Source of the DNA: Sinomonas atrocyanea
Lineage (GTDB): Bacteria > Actinomycetota > Actinomycetes > Actinomycetales > Micrococcaceae
NCBI RefSeq assembly: GCF_001577305.1
Contig: NZ_CP014518.1
Location: 2,480,001-2,544,000, forward strand
DNA: 64,000 nucleotides
Direction of reading: 5' to 3'
Position 1 is the stretch's first letter, and the number at the start of each line of letters is the position of its first letter. The translations under genes were made by a program, and so were the position numbers. The notes beneath the pieces are model-generated. The model was not told the origin of the DNA, ran no database searches, and saw nothing but the letters and a program-made list of their open reading frames with translations. Positions 53,976-62,482 of the stretch are shown one piece after another.

Positions 53976-54414
53976 GATGACCACGCCGGGCGCCCCGCGC
54001 GGAAACCAGCCGAACCTCCTCCAGGGCTCGGCCGCGGGGGCTTCCTTCTACGACCTCGTGGGCGGCCACGAGACCTTCGTCAAGCTCGTCGACACCTTCT
54101 ACGAGGGCGTGGCCGACGACCCGCTGCTGCGCCCCATGTACCCCGAAGAAGACCTCGGACCCGCTCGGCACCGCCTGACCATGTTCCTCGAGCAGTACTG
54201 GGGTGGGCCGGGCACCTACAGCGCAGAGCGGGGGCACCCGCGCCTGCGCATGCGGCACGTGCCGTTCAAGGTCAACCCCGAGGCACGCGACCGGTGGCTC
54301 CACCACATGCGGGCGGGCGTGGACGCGCTCGGCCTCGCCCCCGTGTACGAGGCCACCCTGTGGGACTACCTCGAGCGCGCGGCGCACTCGCTCGTGAACA
54401 CGTTCGACGGGTGA
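53968..54414 (+). CDS. glbO: group II truncated haemoglobin
   Basis: A 148-residue 2-on-2 globin of the TrHbO group. The proximal histidine is in RMRHVPF, the group II tryptophan at G8 is in RDRWLHHM, and tyrosine residues for ligand binding lie in DTFYEGVAD and RPMYPEED. Group II globins bind O2 tightly and may protect against NO or peroxides. The start overlaps the MscS gene by eight bases with GAGG upstream, an unusual pairing that may be chance. Confidence 0.92.
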   Translation: MSEMTTPGAPRGNQPNLLQGSAAGASFYDLVGGHETFVKLVDTFYEGVADDPLLRPMYPEEDLGPARHRLTMFLEQYWGGPGTYSAERGHPRLRMRHVPFKVNPEARDRWLHHMRAGVDALGLAPVYEATLWDYLERAAHSLVNTFDG

Positions 54415-54419
54415 GGGGC

Positions 54420-54439
54420 GCCCGGCCGGGAGGCCGGGC
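54420..54439. terminator. hairpin after glbO
   Basis: A perfect 8-bp stem GCCCGGCC/GGCCGGGC with a GGGA loop between the convergent globin and hypothetical genes. Confidence 0.6.
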
Positions 54440-54463
54440 ATGGGGGTGGCCGCCGCTGGGCGG

Positions 54464-55138
54464 CTAAAGGCCCTGCAGCACGGCCGGCCGCCGGCACAGC
54501 ACGTGTCCCCGGCTCGAGGACAGCCGGGACCACGGACCGCAGGAGAACCACTGCAGGTCCTCCCCCGGCGCGATGAAGCCGAGCAGGTGGGCGGCGAACG
54601 CGGCCCCCGCTGGGAGAGCCGGGCACGGCTCGAGGTCCCGGCCCCACACCGCGGCGCGCACACCCTGCAGCACCGCGGCGCCGGGCTGGTCGGGGACCGT
54701 CGCGGCGACCTCCGCGATGCCCGCTTCCGCGGCGGCCCGCACGGCGTCGGCGTCCACTGTGCCCTCCGGTGCCCACGGTCCGCGCGGTGGCGTCACCGCC
54801 GCCCACGGCGCACGGACCTGGGCGGGCGGAAGCTCGAGCTCGGTGCCCGATCCCCCCAGGCGCGCGAGCCGGTCGAACACCGAGGCGATCGAGACGGTCA
54901 CATCGGCCTGGGCGGGACGGGCGAGGCCCGCGGTCCGGAGCCCCAGGACGGTCGGGACGGGCTCGCCGAGGGCCCGTGGGCCCATGACCAGCACGTAGGC
55001 GGCCAGCACGCTGCCCACGGCCTGGAGCCGCACGGCGCCGTCCTCGACGGAGCGCGCCCTGGAGAGGAAGACCCTCAGGTCCTCGATCGCGCGCGGATCG
55101 CCGAGGTCCAGCACGGTGTCCGTCCCCGAGGTCCTCAC
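54464..55138 (-). CDS. hypothetical protein, Ala/Gly-rich
   Basis: A 224-residue soluble protein with no recognised domain. The first part (TSGTDTVLDLGDPRAIEDL) is helical and hydrophobic, and a Cys-Pro containing stretch (DLEPCPALPAG) occurs near residue 170. The GTG at 55138 overlaps the TGA of the thioesterase gene (GTGA), so it is translated with it. Such neighbours are often functionally linked, but the role is unknown. Confidence 0.7.
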   Translation of the reverse strand: MRTSGTDTVLDLGDPRAIEDLRVFLSRARSVEDGAVRLQAVGSVLAAYVLVMGPRALGEPVPTVLGLRTAGLARPAQADVTVSIASVFDRLARLGGSGTELELPPAQVRAPWAAVTPPRGPWAPEGTVDADAVRAAAEAGIAEVAATVPDQPGAAVLQGVRAAVWGRDLEPCPALPAGAAFAAHLLGFIAPGEDLQWFSCGPWSRLSSSRGHVLCRRPAVLQGL

Positions 55139-55635
55139 GCCTGCCCCGCCTCGGCCGGGAGCGGCGGACGGCGGCGGAAGGGAACGTCCGGGCCGGCGAA
55201 GTGCGCGAACTCCGCCCTCATCCCCTCCGGCAGCCGCACGGGGCGCCCCGTCGAGCGGCTCACCAGCACCATCGACGTCGAGCAGTTGGCGCACACGGCC
55301 CCGTCCTCGGGGTCGATCACCGCATAGCCGAGGTCGAAGCTCGACCCACCGACCCGCGTCACCCAGAGGTCCACGGCCACCGGCTCACGGCGGTACATGA
55401 GCGGAGCGAGGTACTCGATCTCGTGCCGCCCCACCAGGGTGAAGTTCTCGGGGGTGACGAGGTCCGCGAGGGTCTGCGCGCCGTCGCCGCCACGGGGCGC
55501 GCTCCTGAGCGGCTCCCGGAGCCAGTGGACGCGGGCGTCCTCGAGGAACTGGAGGAACCGCACGTTGTTCACGTGGCCGTAGGAGTCGACGTCGCCGAAG
55601 CGCAGCTGGAGGGGAAACCGGTAGGCGGAGGGCAT
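55135..55635 (-). CDS. acyl-CoA thioesterase, 4HBT hotdog type
   Basis: A 166-residue hotdog-fold protein. The 4HBT signature RFGDVDSYGHVNNVRFLQFL (near residues 12-31) carries the catalytic aspartate and the conserved tyrosine-histidine. The family hydrolyses acyl-CoA esters. Coupled by overlap to the downstream hypothetical gene. Substrate unknown. Confidence 0.85.
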   Translation of the reverse strand: MPSAYRFPLQLRFGDVDSYGHVNNVRFLQFLEDARVHWLREPLRSAPRGGDGAQTLADLVTPENFTLVGRHEIEYLAPLMYRREPVAVDLWVTRVGGSSFDLGYAVIDPEDGAVCANCSTSMVLVSRSTGRPVRLPEGMRAEFAHFAGPDVPFRRRPPLPAEAGQA

Positions 55636-55716
55636 GGATCCATCTTCGCACCCGCTGGAGAGGCCCCCACCGCGGCCGGCTGGCAGCGGGCTGGCCCGTG
55701 CGTCTAATGTCGTGCC

Positions 55717-56619
55717 ATGACGTCAGCCGCGCGCCGGTCCGGCCCCACCGGAACCCTGCTCACCCTCCTCGACCTCGACGATCTGGGAGGTGCCCGCACC
55801 GACAAGGACGTGTTCGTCGGCCCGAGCGAGCGGCAGCCGCGGCACCGGGTCTTCGGCGGGCAGGTCCTCGCGCAGAGCCTCGTCGCCGCCTCGCGCACGG
55901 TGACCGGGGAGCGCCCCGTCCATTCCATGCACGCATACTTCCTGCGGCCCGGCGACGCGGACAAGTCGATCACCTTCGGCGTCGAGCGGCTGCGGGACGG
56001 CCGGTCCTTCTCGGCCCGGCAGGTCCACGCCTACCAGGACGGCAACCCGATCCTGTCGATGATCGCCTCGTTCCAGGAAGAGTCGGAGGGGGTCGAGCAC
56101 CAGTCGGCCATGCCGGAGGGGATCCCCGATCCGGAGTCGCTGCCCAGCACCGCCGACCTCCTGGGGGAGATCGACCACCCTGTCGCCCAGTACTGGGCGT
56201 TCGACCGCCCGTTCGACGTCCGCCACGTCGACCCCGCGATCTACATCTCGTCCTCCGGACCGCAGGTGGCGCGCAATGCCGTCTGGATGAAGACCATCGA
56301 GCCGATGCCCGACGACGACATGCTGCACCGCGCCGCCCTGGCGTTCGCGAGCGACTACACGCTGCTGGAGCCGGTCCTCCGCCGCCACGGCCTCTCGTGG
56401 ATCACGCCGGGGATGAGCGTCGCGAGCCTCGACCACGCGATGTGGTGGCACCGGCCGGTGCGGGTCGACGAGTGGCTGCTCTACGTCCAGGAGTCCCCGA
56501 GCGCCCAGGGCGCCCGGGGGCTGGGCGCCGGCAAGGTCTTCAACCGCCACGGAGTCCACGTGGCCAGCGTCGCCCAGGAGGGCATGGTCCGCCTGCCCTA
56601 TCTGGAGGGCCCCGCCTAG
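55717..56619 (+). CDS. tesB: acyl-CoA thioesterase II
   Basis: A 300-residue double-hotdog thioesterase of the TesB family. The N-terminal hotdog carries RHRVFGGQVLAQSLVAASRT, and the C-terminal hotdog the LDHAMWWHRP stretch typical of TesB. It hydrolyses medium- and long-chain acyl-CoAs. It is divergent from the smaller thioesterase, so two acyl-CoA thioesterases share a promoter region of about 80 bases. Confidence 0.9.
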   Translation: MTSAARRSGPTGTLLTLLDLDDLGGARTDKDVFVGPSERQPRHRVFGGQVLAQSLVAASRTVTGERPVHSMHAYFLRPGDADKSITFGVERLRDGRSFSARQVHAYQDGNPILSMIASFQEESEGVEHQSAMPEGIPDPESLPSTADLLGEIDHPVAQYWAFDRPFDVRHVDPAIYISSSGPQVARNAVWMKTIEPMPDDDMLHRAALAFASDYTLLEPVLRRHGLSWITPGMSVASLDHAMWWHRPVRVDEWLLYVQESPSAQGARGLGAGKVFNRHGVHVASVAQEGMVRLPYLEGPA

Positions 56620-56680
56620 CGGCGGAGTCTGCCGGGCCCAGTGGCCCCGGCTCCTGCGGCCGCCGTGCCGGCGCGCAGAC

Positions 56681-56721
56681 GACGAGGGGAGGCCGGCCCA
56701 GCGGGCCGGCCTCCCCTCGTC
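56681..56721. terminator. 19-bp perfect hairpin between tesB and ettA
   Basis: A perfect 19-bp stem (56681-56699 with 56703-56721) with an AGC loop, placed between convergent genes. It should stop transcription from both sides. Confidence 0.8.
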
Positions 56722-56739
56722 GGATCGGAGCGTCCGCGA

Positions 56740-58422
56740 TCAGTCGCGGGTGAGCTTGCGGTGGGTGACCCGGTGCGGCTTGGCTGCCTCGGGCCCGAGG
56801 CGGTCCACCTTGTTCTGCTCGTAGGACTCGAAGTTGCCCTCGAACCAGTACCAGCTCGACTCGTCCTCGTCCGTGCCCTCGTAGGCGAGGATGTGCGTGG
56901 CCACCCGGTCGAGGAACCACCGGTCGTGGGAGACCACGACGGCGCAGCCGGGGAACTCGAGCAGGGCGTTCTCGAGGCTCGAGAGCGTCTCGACGTCGAG
57001 GTCGTTCGTGGGCTCGTCGAGCAGGAGGAGGTTTCCGCCCTGCTTGAGCGTCAGCGCGAGGTTGAGCCGGTTGCGCTCTCCGCCCGAGAGCACGCCGGCC
57101 TTCTTCTGCTGGTCGGGGCCCTTGAACCCGAACGCGGAGACATAGGCGCGCGAGGGCATCTCGACCTGGCCGACCTGGATGTGGTCGAGCCCGTCGGAGA
57201 CGACCTCCCACAGGGTCTTGTTGGGGTCGATGCCGCCGCGGCCCTGGTCGACGTAGGAGATCTTGACCGAGTCGCCGATCTTCAGCTCGCCGCCGTCGAG
57301 GGGCTCGAGGCCGACGAGCGTCTTGAAGAGCGTGGTCTTGCCGACGCCGTTGGGACCGATCACCCCGACGATGCCGTTGCGCGGCAGGGAGAAGGACAGC
57401 CCGTCGATGAGCACCCGGTCGCCGAAGCCCTTCTTGAGGTCCTTCGCCTCGATGACGAGCTGGCCGAGGCGCGGACCCGGCGGGATCTGGATCTCCTCGA
57501 AGTCGAGCTTGCGGGTGCGCTCGGCCTCGGCGGCCATCTCCTCGTAGCGGGCGAGACGGGCCTTGGACTTCGTCTGACGGCCCTTCGCGTTGGACCGGAC
57601 CCACTCGAGCTCCTCCGAGAGGCGCTTGGCGAGCTTCGCGTCCTTCTTGCCCTGGACCTCGAGACGGGCACGCTTCTTCTCGAGGTACGTCGAGTAGTTG
57701 CCCTCGTAGGGGTAGAGGCGGCCGCGGTCGACCTCGCAGATCCACTGGGCGACGTGGTCGAGGAAGTAGCGGTCGTGGGTCACCGCGAGCACGGCGCCGG
57801 GGTACTCCGAGAGGTGCTGCTCGAGCCAGAGGACGCTCTCGGCATCGAGGTGGTTGGTCGGCTCATCGAGCAGCAGGAGGTCGGGCTTCTGCAGCAGGAG
57901 CTTGCACAGCGCGACGCGCCTGCGCTCACCTCCCGAGAGCACCTTCACGTCAGCGTCCGGCGGCGGGCACCGCAGGGCATCCATGGCCTGCTCGAGCTGC
58001 GAGTCGAGGTCCCAGGCATCCGCAGCGTCGATGGCCTCCTGGAGCTTGCCCATCTCCTCGAGCAGCGCGTCGTAGTCCGCGTCGGGGTTCGCCATCTCCT
58101 CGGAGATCTGGTTGAAGCGCTGGATCTTGCCGTAGATCTCGCCGACGCCCTCCTGCACGTTCCCGAGGACGGTCTTGTCCTCGTTCAGCGGCGGCTCCTG
58201 GAGGAGAATGCCGACGCTGTAGCCCGGCGAAAGCCGGGCCTCCCCGTTGGACGGGGTGTCGAGGCCCGCCATGATCTTGAGGATGGTCGACTTGCCGGCA
58301 CCGTTCGGCCCCACGACGCCGATCTTGGCTCCGGGGAAGAACGACATGCTCACGTCGTCGAGGATGACCTTGTCCCCCACGGCTTTGCGGGCCTTGGTCA
58401 TGGTGTAGATGAATTCCGCCAT
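56740..58422 (-). CDS. ettA: energy-dependent translational throttle protein EttA
   Basis: A 560-residue ABC-F protein with two ATPase domains. Walker A motifs are GPNGAGKST (near residue 38) and GPNGVGKTT (near 355); signatures are LSGGERRRVALCKLL and LSGGERNRLNLALTL. A linker with an arm region lies between. EttA binds the ribosomal E site and gates translation by ATP/ADP ratio. Length matches the EttA subgroup (about 555). Confidence 0.93.
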   Translation of the reverse strand: MAEFIYTMTKARKAVGDKVILDDVSMSFFPGAKIGVVGPNGAGKSTILKIMAGLDTPSNGEARLSPGYSVGILLQEPPLNEDKTVLGNVQEGVGEIYGKIQRFNQISEEMANPDADYDALLEEMGKLQEAIDAADAWDLDSQLEQAMDALRCPPPDADVKVLSGGERRRVALCKLLLQKPDLLLLDEPTNHLDAESVLWLEQHLSEYPGAVLAVTHDRYFLDHVAQWICEVDRGRLYPYEGNYSTYLEKKRARLEVQGKKDAKLAKRLSEELEWVRSNAKGRQTKSKARLARYEEMAAEAERTRKLDFEEIQIPPGPRLGQLVIEAKDLKKGFGDRVLIDGLSFSLPRNGIVGVIGPNGVGKTTLFKTLVGLEPLDGGELKIGDSVKISYVDQGRGGIDPNKTLWEVVSDGLDHIQVGQVEMPSRAYVSAFGFKGPDQQKKAGVLSGGERNRLNLALTLKQGGNLLLLDEPTNDLDVETLSSLENALLEFPGCAVVVSHDRWFLDRVATHILAYEGTDEDESSWYWFEGNFESYEQNKVDRLGPEAAKPHRVTHRKLTRD

Positions 58423-58525
58423 GGCCTTAAATCTAGTGCTTCGCGCGCACGATCACACATCCGGCACCGGTCGCGGGGAGCCCTTCAGGCCAGCCGTCGG
58501 GGCTCCCCTGCCCACGCACGGCGGC

Positions 58526-59140
58526 TCACGCCGACATGAGCCGCTCCCCGGGGCCGGCGTCAGCGCTCCGCTCTGCGCCCTCGTCCCCGTCCTGACCCTC
58601 GTCCCCGTAGGCCGCCGCGGCCTCGTCGCCCGGGGGGAACGCGCCGTCCTCGCCGAAGTCGGGCGCCACGCCCAGGAAGGGGTCCTCGGGGGCACCTTCG
58701 GCCGCGACCTCACCGGTGACGGGATCGACGACGCCGACCCCGGCCACGGTCTCGGCGCCCCGCGGGAGCTGTGCCGGCTCGTCCCGGCGCCGGTTCCACC
58801 GGCCCATGCCGAGGGCGAGGTCGTGTCCCACGGACGCGGCGATGAGGTCGGCCTCGGTGCCGGGCGTGCCATCGGCCCGTTCGAAGTTCCGGATCTGCAG
58901 GCGTCCCATGACGATCAGCCGGTGGCCCTTGCGGACGCTGTCCGCGACGTTCTCCGCCATCGGCCCGTAGCACTGGATGTTGTACCAGCTCGTGTGGTTG
59001 TCGACCCATGACTGGCGCTCGCGGTCGAACCGCCGGTCGTTCACGGACATCCGGAACCGGCAGTAGGGCGTGTTGTGCCGCGTCAGTCCCACCGTCGGCT
59101 CGGTGCCGACCCAGCCGCGCAGGGTGATCGTGTCGTTCAT
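58526..59140 (-). CDS. ssb: single-stranded DNA-binding protein (paralogue)
   Basis: A 204-residue protein with an N-terminal OB fold (about residues 1-108; CRFRMSVNDRRFDRE, NIQCYGPMAENVADS). The C-terminal half is acidic and disordered but does not end in the DDDIPF-type tip that recruits partner proteins in replicative SSBs; it ends ERLMSA. It therefore looks like an accessory SSB, not the essential one. The ATG at 59140 follows a GGAGG embedded in a leader hairpin. Confidence 0.88.
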   Translation of the reverse strand: MNDTITLRGWVGTEPTVGLTRHNTPYCRFRMSVNDRRFDRERQSWVDNHTSWYNIQCYGPMAENVADSVRKGHRLIVMGRLQIRNFERADGTPGTEADLIAASVGHDLALGMGRWNRRRDEPAQLPRGAETVAGVGVVDPVTGEVAAEGAPEDPFLGVAPDFGEDGAFPPGDEAAAAYGDEGQDGDEGAERSADAGPGERLMSA

Positions 59141-59148
59141 CTGAAGAC

Positions 59149-59176
59149 CTCCAGTCCGAGGCCCTCCGGACTGGAG
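59149..59176 (-). promoter_or_regulatory. hairpin covering the ssb ribosome binding site
   Basis: A 10-bp perfect stem, CTCCAGTCCG (59149-59158) with CGGACTGGAG (59167-59176), eight-base loop. On the minus strand its 3' arm ends in GGAG, part of the GGAGG that precedes the ssb ATG by eight bases. Folding would therefore hide the ribosome binding site. Function is inference. Confidence 0.5.
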
Positions 59177-59316
59177 GGCTCGGAACCAGCCTGTCGGCGG
59201 GACAGGTGCAGCAGAAGCGCGTCCGGCACGTATGTGGACGACGCGCGGCCCGCGGGCGCTGTGGAGGAGAAGCTGGCCCGCGTGAGGACTGCCGCGGGCC
59301 CCTCGGCCGCGGCGGT

Positions 59317-59346
59317 GCGACAGTGCCGCGCGGGGCGGGATAGACT
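59317..59346 (+). promoter_or_regulatory. candidate tRNA-Arg promoter
   Basis: GCGACA (59317-59322), an 18-base spacer and TAGACT (59341-59346), 11 bases before the mature tRNA 5' end. Confidence 0.5.
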
Positions 59347-59357
59347 TTCACAGGCCC

Positions 59358-59430
59358 GCCCCAGTAGCTCAGAGGATAGAGCAGGAGCCTTCTAATCTCT
59401 TGGTCGGGGGTTCGATTCCCTCCTGGGGCG
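59358..59430 (+). tRNA. tRNA-Arg(TCT)
   Basis: A 73-base cloverleaf with acceptor GCCCCAG/CTGGGGC, D arm GCTC/GAGC and T loop TTCGATT. The anticodon loop CTTCTAA gives TCT, reading AGA, a rare codon here. The anticodon stem GGAGC/TCTCT has a C-T mismatch and a G-T pair, weaker than usual. Confidence 0.9.
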
Positions 59431-59477
59431 CTCGGTAGTGTCCCGGACCCTGGCCGCCGGGGCCTCGCGACATCGAC

Positions 59478-59507
59478 GGCACCCCCGGTCCGAGCACCGG
59501 GGGTGCC
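59478..59507. terminator. hairpin between tRNA-Arg and beta-galactosidase
   Basis: A perfect 12-bp stem GGCACCCCCGGT/ACCGGGGGTGCC with a six-base loop, between the tRNA (plus) and the beta-galactosidase stop (minus). Confidence 0.75.
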
Positions 59508-59521
59508 CGCCCGTCTCCGGC

Positions 59522-62482
59522 CTAGCCTCCGGATCCCTTGCGGCCGGCAGCCTCGGCCCGGAAGCCGAGCGAGAGCCGGAACCGGCGGGCGTCCAGGCGG
59601 TACTGCGGCAGTTCCACTGGTCCGCACGCCCCGCTGCCGAGACCGTGGTGCTCGGCATCGAGGGTGACCCACAGCCAGTGCGGGTCCGGCACCAGATCGG
59701 TCGGATGCGCCGCAGCGGCGAGGGCCTCGCTGGTCCAGGGGCGGGCCGTGAGGATGAAGGGGCCGCCGGTGACCGTCAGCGCGGCCGCCCCGCCGGACAG
59801 CGTCACGCGGCGCACGCAGCGCCGGGCACCGTTCTCCTGGGGGCGCACGCAGGGCTCCTGGAGGTCCGCGACGCACGCGGTGAACCTGCCCTGTCGCACC
59901 GATGCCACCGCGTCCGGGTAGGACTCCCCCGGGCCCAGCCCGAGCCATTCGACCCGTCGCAGTGCGGCAGGCACGGCCAGGCGCACGCCGAGGCGCGGCA
60001 CCGGAACCTGCCAGGCGCCCAGAGGCGAGCCGACGACGTCGAGGTGCAGCCCGCCGTCGTGCGCGTGCCAGCGGTACTCGACCTCGTACCCCACGTCGCG
60101 GCCCGCGGGCATGACGTGGGCGACGACGCTCAGGGCCCCCTGTTCCTCCGCGACCGAGACGGTGCGGTGCCGGAGCCTGTCGAGGCCGAGCGCCCTCCAC
60201 GCCGCGGCGGGCGCCGTCCCCGGAGCCCGCTCGTCGTTGTCGGTGGGCGCGCGCCACAGGTCCAGCCGGGGTCCGACCAGCGGGACGCCGGCCAGCTCGG
60301 CCAGCCTCCCCGCAGCGTCGAAGCGGCCCGGGCCGAGCTGCCAGCCGCCGGCAGCAAGGGGCAGGCACGGCGCGTCCCCGGCGGGCCTGCTCGGGCGGCG
60401 GGGCGGCTCTTCCGGCCGGTCCACGCGGGCCTGTCCGAAGGCGACCTCGTGCCCGGCACCGGCCCACGGGGCCGCCTCCGCGAGGTGCGCGGACACCGTC
60501 AGCCACCGCTCCGGCCCTGGGGGCGGCGGCGGGGCCGCTGCGGAGCGGGGCAGCGGGACGTCCGCGCAGCCTCCCGGCTCCAGCGCGGGGACGTCGAGCA
60601 CGCCGGAGGCGACGGCCTCGCCGTCGTCCTCGATGCGCCAGCGGTACGCGAGGTGGGACGTGTCCCGGTGGGCCAGCCGCGAGCGGACGCGCACCCCGTC
60701 AGGCCGCGGCTCGAGGACTACCGGAGCGTACGCCACGGCCAGCTCGGCGAGCCCGGAGGAGGGGCGGCGGTCCGGGAAGAGGAGGCCGTCGGCGACGAAG
60801 TTGCCGTCGTGGACGTCCTCGCCGAAGTCGCCCCCGTAGGCGAAGAACTCCGCGCCCGGGGTGGGGCCGCCGGGTGCGCGCTGGGCGATGCCGTGGTCGA
60901 TCCACTCCCAGACGAAGCCTCCGGCGATCCGGGGGTACGCGTCGAACAGCGCCGCGTACTCTGCGAGGCCCCCGGGGCCCGTGCCCATGGCGTGGGCGTA
61001 CTCGCACAGGACGAACGGCAGGGCCCGCCGGTGGGCGTCCGCCGCGGGACCGGAAGCGGGCGGTTCCTCGCCGCGGCCGATGAGCTCCGTCTCTGCGTGG
61101 TCGGCGTACATGCGGGAGTACACATCGACGTACGTGCTGTCCCAGTCGCCCTCGTAGTGGATGAACCGGTCCGGGTCGCGCTGGCGGGCCCACGCGGCCA
61201 TCGACTCGAGGTTGGCGCCCCGCCCGGACTCGTTGCCGAGGGACCAGCCGACCACGCAGGGATGGTTCTTGTCCCGTTCGACGGTGCGGGTCATGCGGTC
61301 GAGGAACGCGTCGCGCCAGACGGGTTCTCCGCTCGGATTCCGGTGCCAGCCGACCTTCACGAAGCCGTGGGTCTCGAGGTCGCATTCGTCGAGGACCCAC
61401 AGCCCGTATTCGTCGCACAGGGCGAGGAACCGCGCGTCCGGCGGATAGTGGCTCGTGCGCACCGCGTTGATGTTGTGCCGCTTCATGAGCTCGACGTCGG
61501 CGCGCATCGTGTCGAGGTCGAGGGTGCGTCCGGTGCGCGGATGCCATTCGTGCCGGTTGACCCCCCGAAGCTTCAGCGGGGCGCCGTTGACGGTGAGCGT
61601 GGCGTCCTCGATCGCGACCGTCCGGAAGCCGACCGCGATCCGCACCGTCTCCCCGGGAGTCGAGAGGGTGCCACGGTACAGCCGCGGCACCTCCGCACTC
61701 CACGGCTCCACGCCCTGCACCACGAGCGGCTCGTTGGCCGGCGCCTCGATCCCGAGTTCGGGCAGGTGCACGACGGCGCCGCGCGGGCCCTCGACGAGGA
61801 GGGACCCTTGGCGGGCGGCGGCATTGAACCCCGCGTGGACGAAGAGGTCATCGATGCCGTCTGCGGGCCGGTGGAGGAGGGTGACCGGCCGGAAGATCCC
61901 CGACAGCCACCACATGTCCTGGTCCTCGAGGTAGGAGCCGGCGGACCATTGGTGGACGCGCACCGCGATGAGATTCCCGGTGGGCCGGACGCCGGCGGTG
62001 ACATCGAACTCGTGGACCAGCCGGGACCCCATGGCATCCCCGATCCGCTCTCCGTTGAGGTAGACCTCGAACGCCGAGTCCACGCCCTCGAAGCGCACCA
62101 CCCAGCGCCCGCCTGCCGGAGCAGACGGCAGGTCGAACCGGCGGCGGTACTCCCCGGTCTGATTCTCGTCCGGCACGTCCGGCGGATCCAGCGGGAAAGG
62201 GTAGGTGACGTTCGTGTAGGCAGGGGCCGAGTACCTGGGCGGGCCCGGGACGCCCTCGAGCTGCCAGCAGTGCGGGACCTGCACCCGGGCCCAGGAGCCG
62301 TCGTCGAACCCGCTCTCCTCGAAGCCTGCGGTGCCCGCGGCGGTGGCGGAGCAGCGGAACGCCCAGGCGCCGTCGAGCGGGAGGCTGGCCGCATCGGTGT
62401 CCAGGAGCGCCCGTGGAGCCAGCGCGCCGTGGTGCGGCGCGGTGTCGGTGAACCATGCGGGCCCTTGCCTGGCAGCGGTCAT
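59522..62482 (-). CDS. lacZ: GH2 beta-galactosidase
   Basis: A 986-residue LacZ-type enzyme that hydrolyses beta-galactosides. Five domains are recognisable by order: jelly roll (about 45-200), immunoglobulin-like, TIM barrel (about 310-600), a further sandwich and a C-terminal Bgal_small domain (about 700-980). The acid/base glutamate lies in SLGNESG (near 415) and the nucleophile in FVLCEYAHAMG (near 493). The ATG at 62482 overlaps the stop of the mannosyltransferase gene (ATGA), so it follows it in one transcript. No lactose permease or LacI-type regulator is in the window. Confidence 0.93.
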   Translation of the reverse strand: MTAARQGPAWFTDTAPHHGALAPRALLDTDAASLPLDGAWAFRCSATAAGTAGFEESGFDDGSWARVQVPHCWQLEGVPGPPRYSAPAYTNVTYPFPLDPPDVPDENQTGEYRRRFDLPSAPAGGRWVVRFEGVDSAFEVYLNGERIGDAMGSRLVHEFDVTAGVRPTGNLIAVRVHQWSAGSYLEDQDMWWLSGIFRPVTLLHRPADGIDDLFVHAGFNAAARQGSLLVEGPRGAVVHLPELGIEAPANEPLVVQGVEPWSAEVPRLYRGTLSTPGETVRIAVGFRTVAIEDATLTVNGAPLKLRGVNRHEWHPRTGRTLDLDTMRADVELMKRHNINAVRTSHYPPDARFLALCDEYGLWVLDECDLETHGFVKVGWHRNPSGEPVWRDAFLDRMTRTVERDKNHPCVVGWSLGNESGRGANLESMAAWARQRDPDRFIHYEGDWDSTYVDVYSRMYADHAETELIGRGEEPPASGPAADAHRRALPFVLCEYAHAMGTGPGGLAEYAALFDAYPRIAGGFVWEWIDHGIAQRAPGGPTPGAEFFAYGGDFGEDVHDGNFVADGLLFPDRRPSSGLAELAVAYAPVVLEPRPDGVRVRSRLAHRDTSHLAYRWRIEDDGEAVASGVLDVPALEPGGCADVPLPRSAAAPPPPPGPERWLTVSAHLAEAAPWAGAGHEVAFGQARVDRPEEPPRRPSRPAGDAPCLPLAAGGWQLGPGRFDAAGRLAELAGVPLVGPRLDLWRAPTDNDERAPGTAPAAAWRALGLDRLRHRTVSVAEEQGALSVVAHVMPAGRDVGYEVEYRWHAHDGGLHLDVVGSPLGAWQVPVPRLGVRLAVPAALRRVEWLGLGPGESYPDAVASVRQGRFTACVADLQEPCVRPQENGARRCVRRVTLSGGAAALTVTGGPFILTARPWTSEALAAAAHPTDLVPDPHWLWVTLDAEHHGLGSGACGPVELPQYRLDARRFRLSLGFRAEAAGRKGSGG

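Noticed and set aside
59358..59520. tRNA-Arg as an attachment site of an integrated element
   Set aside because: No integrase and no repeated 3' tRNA fragment is visible within the window, although the flanking beta-galactosidase could be acquired.
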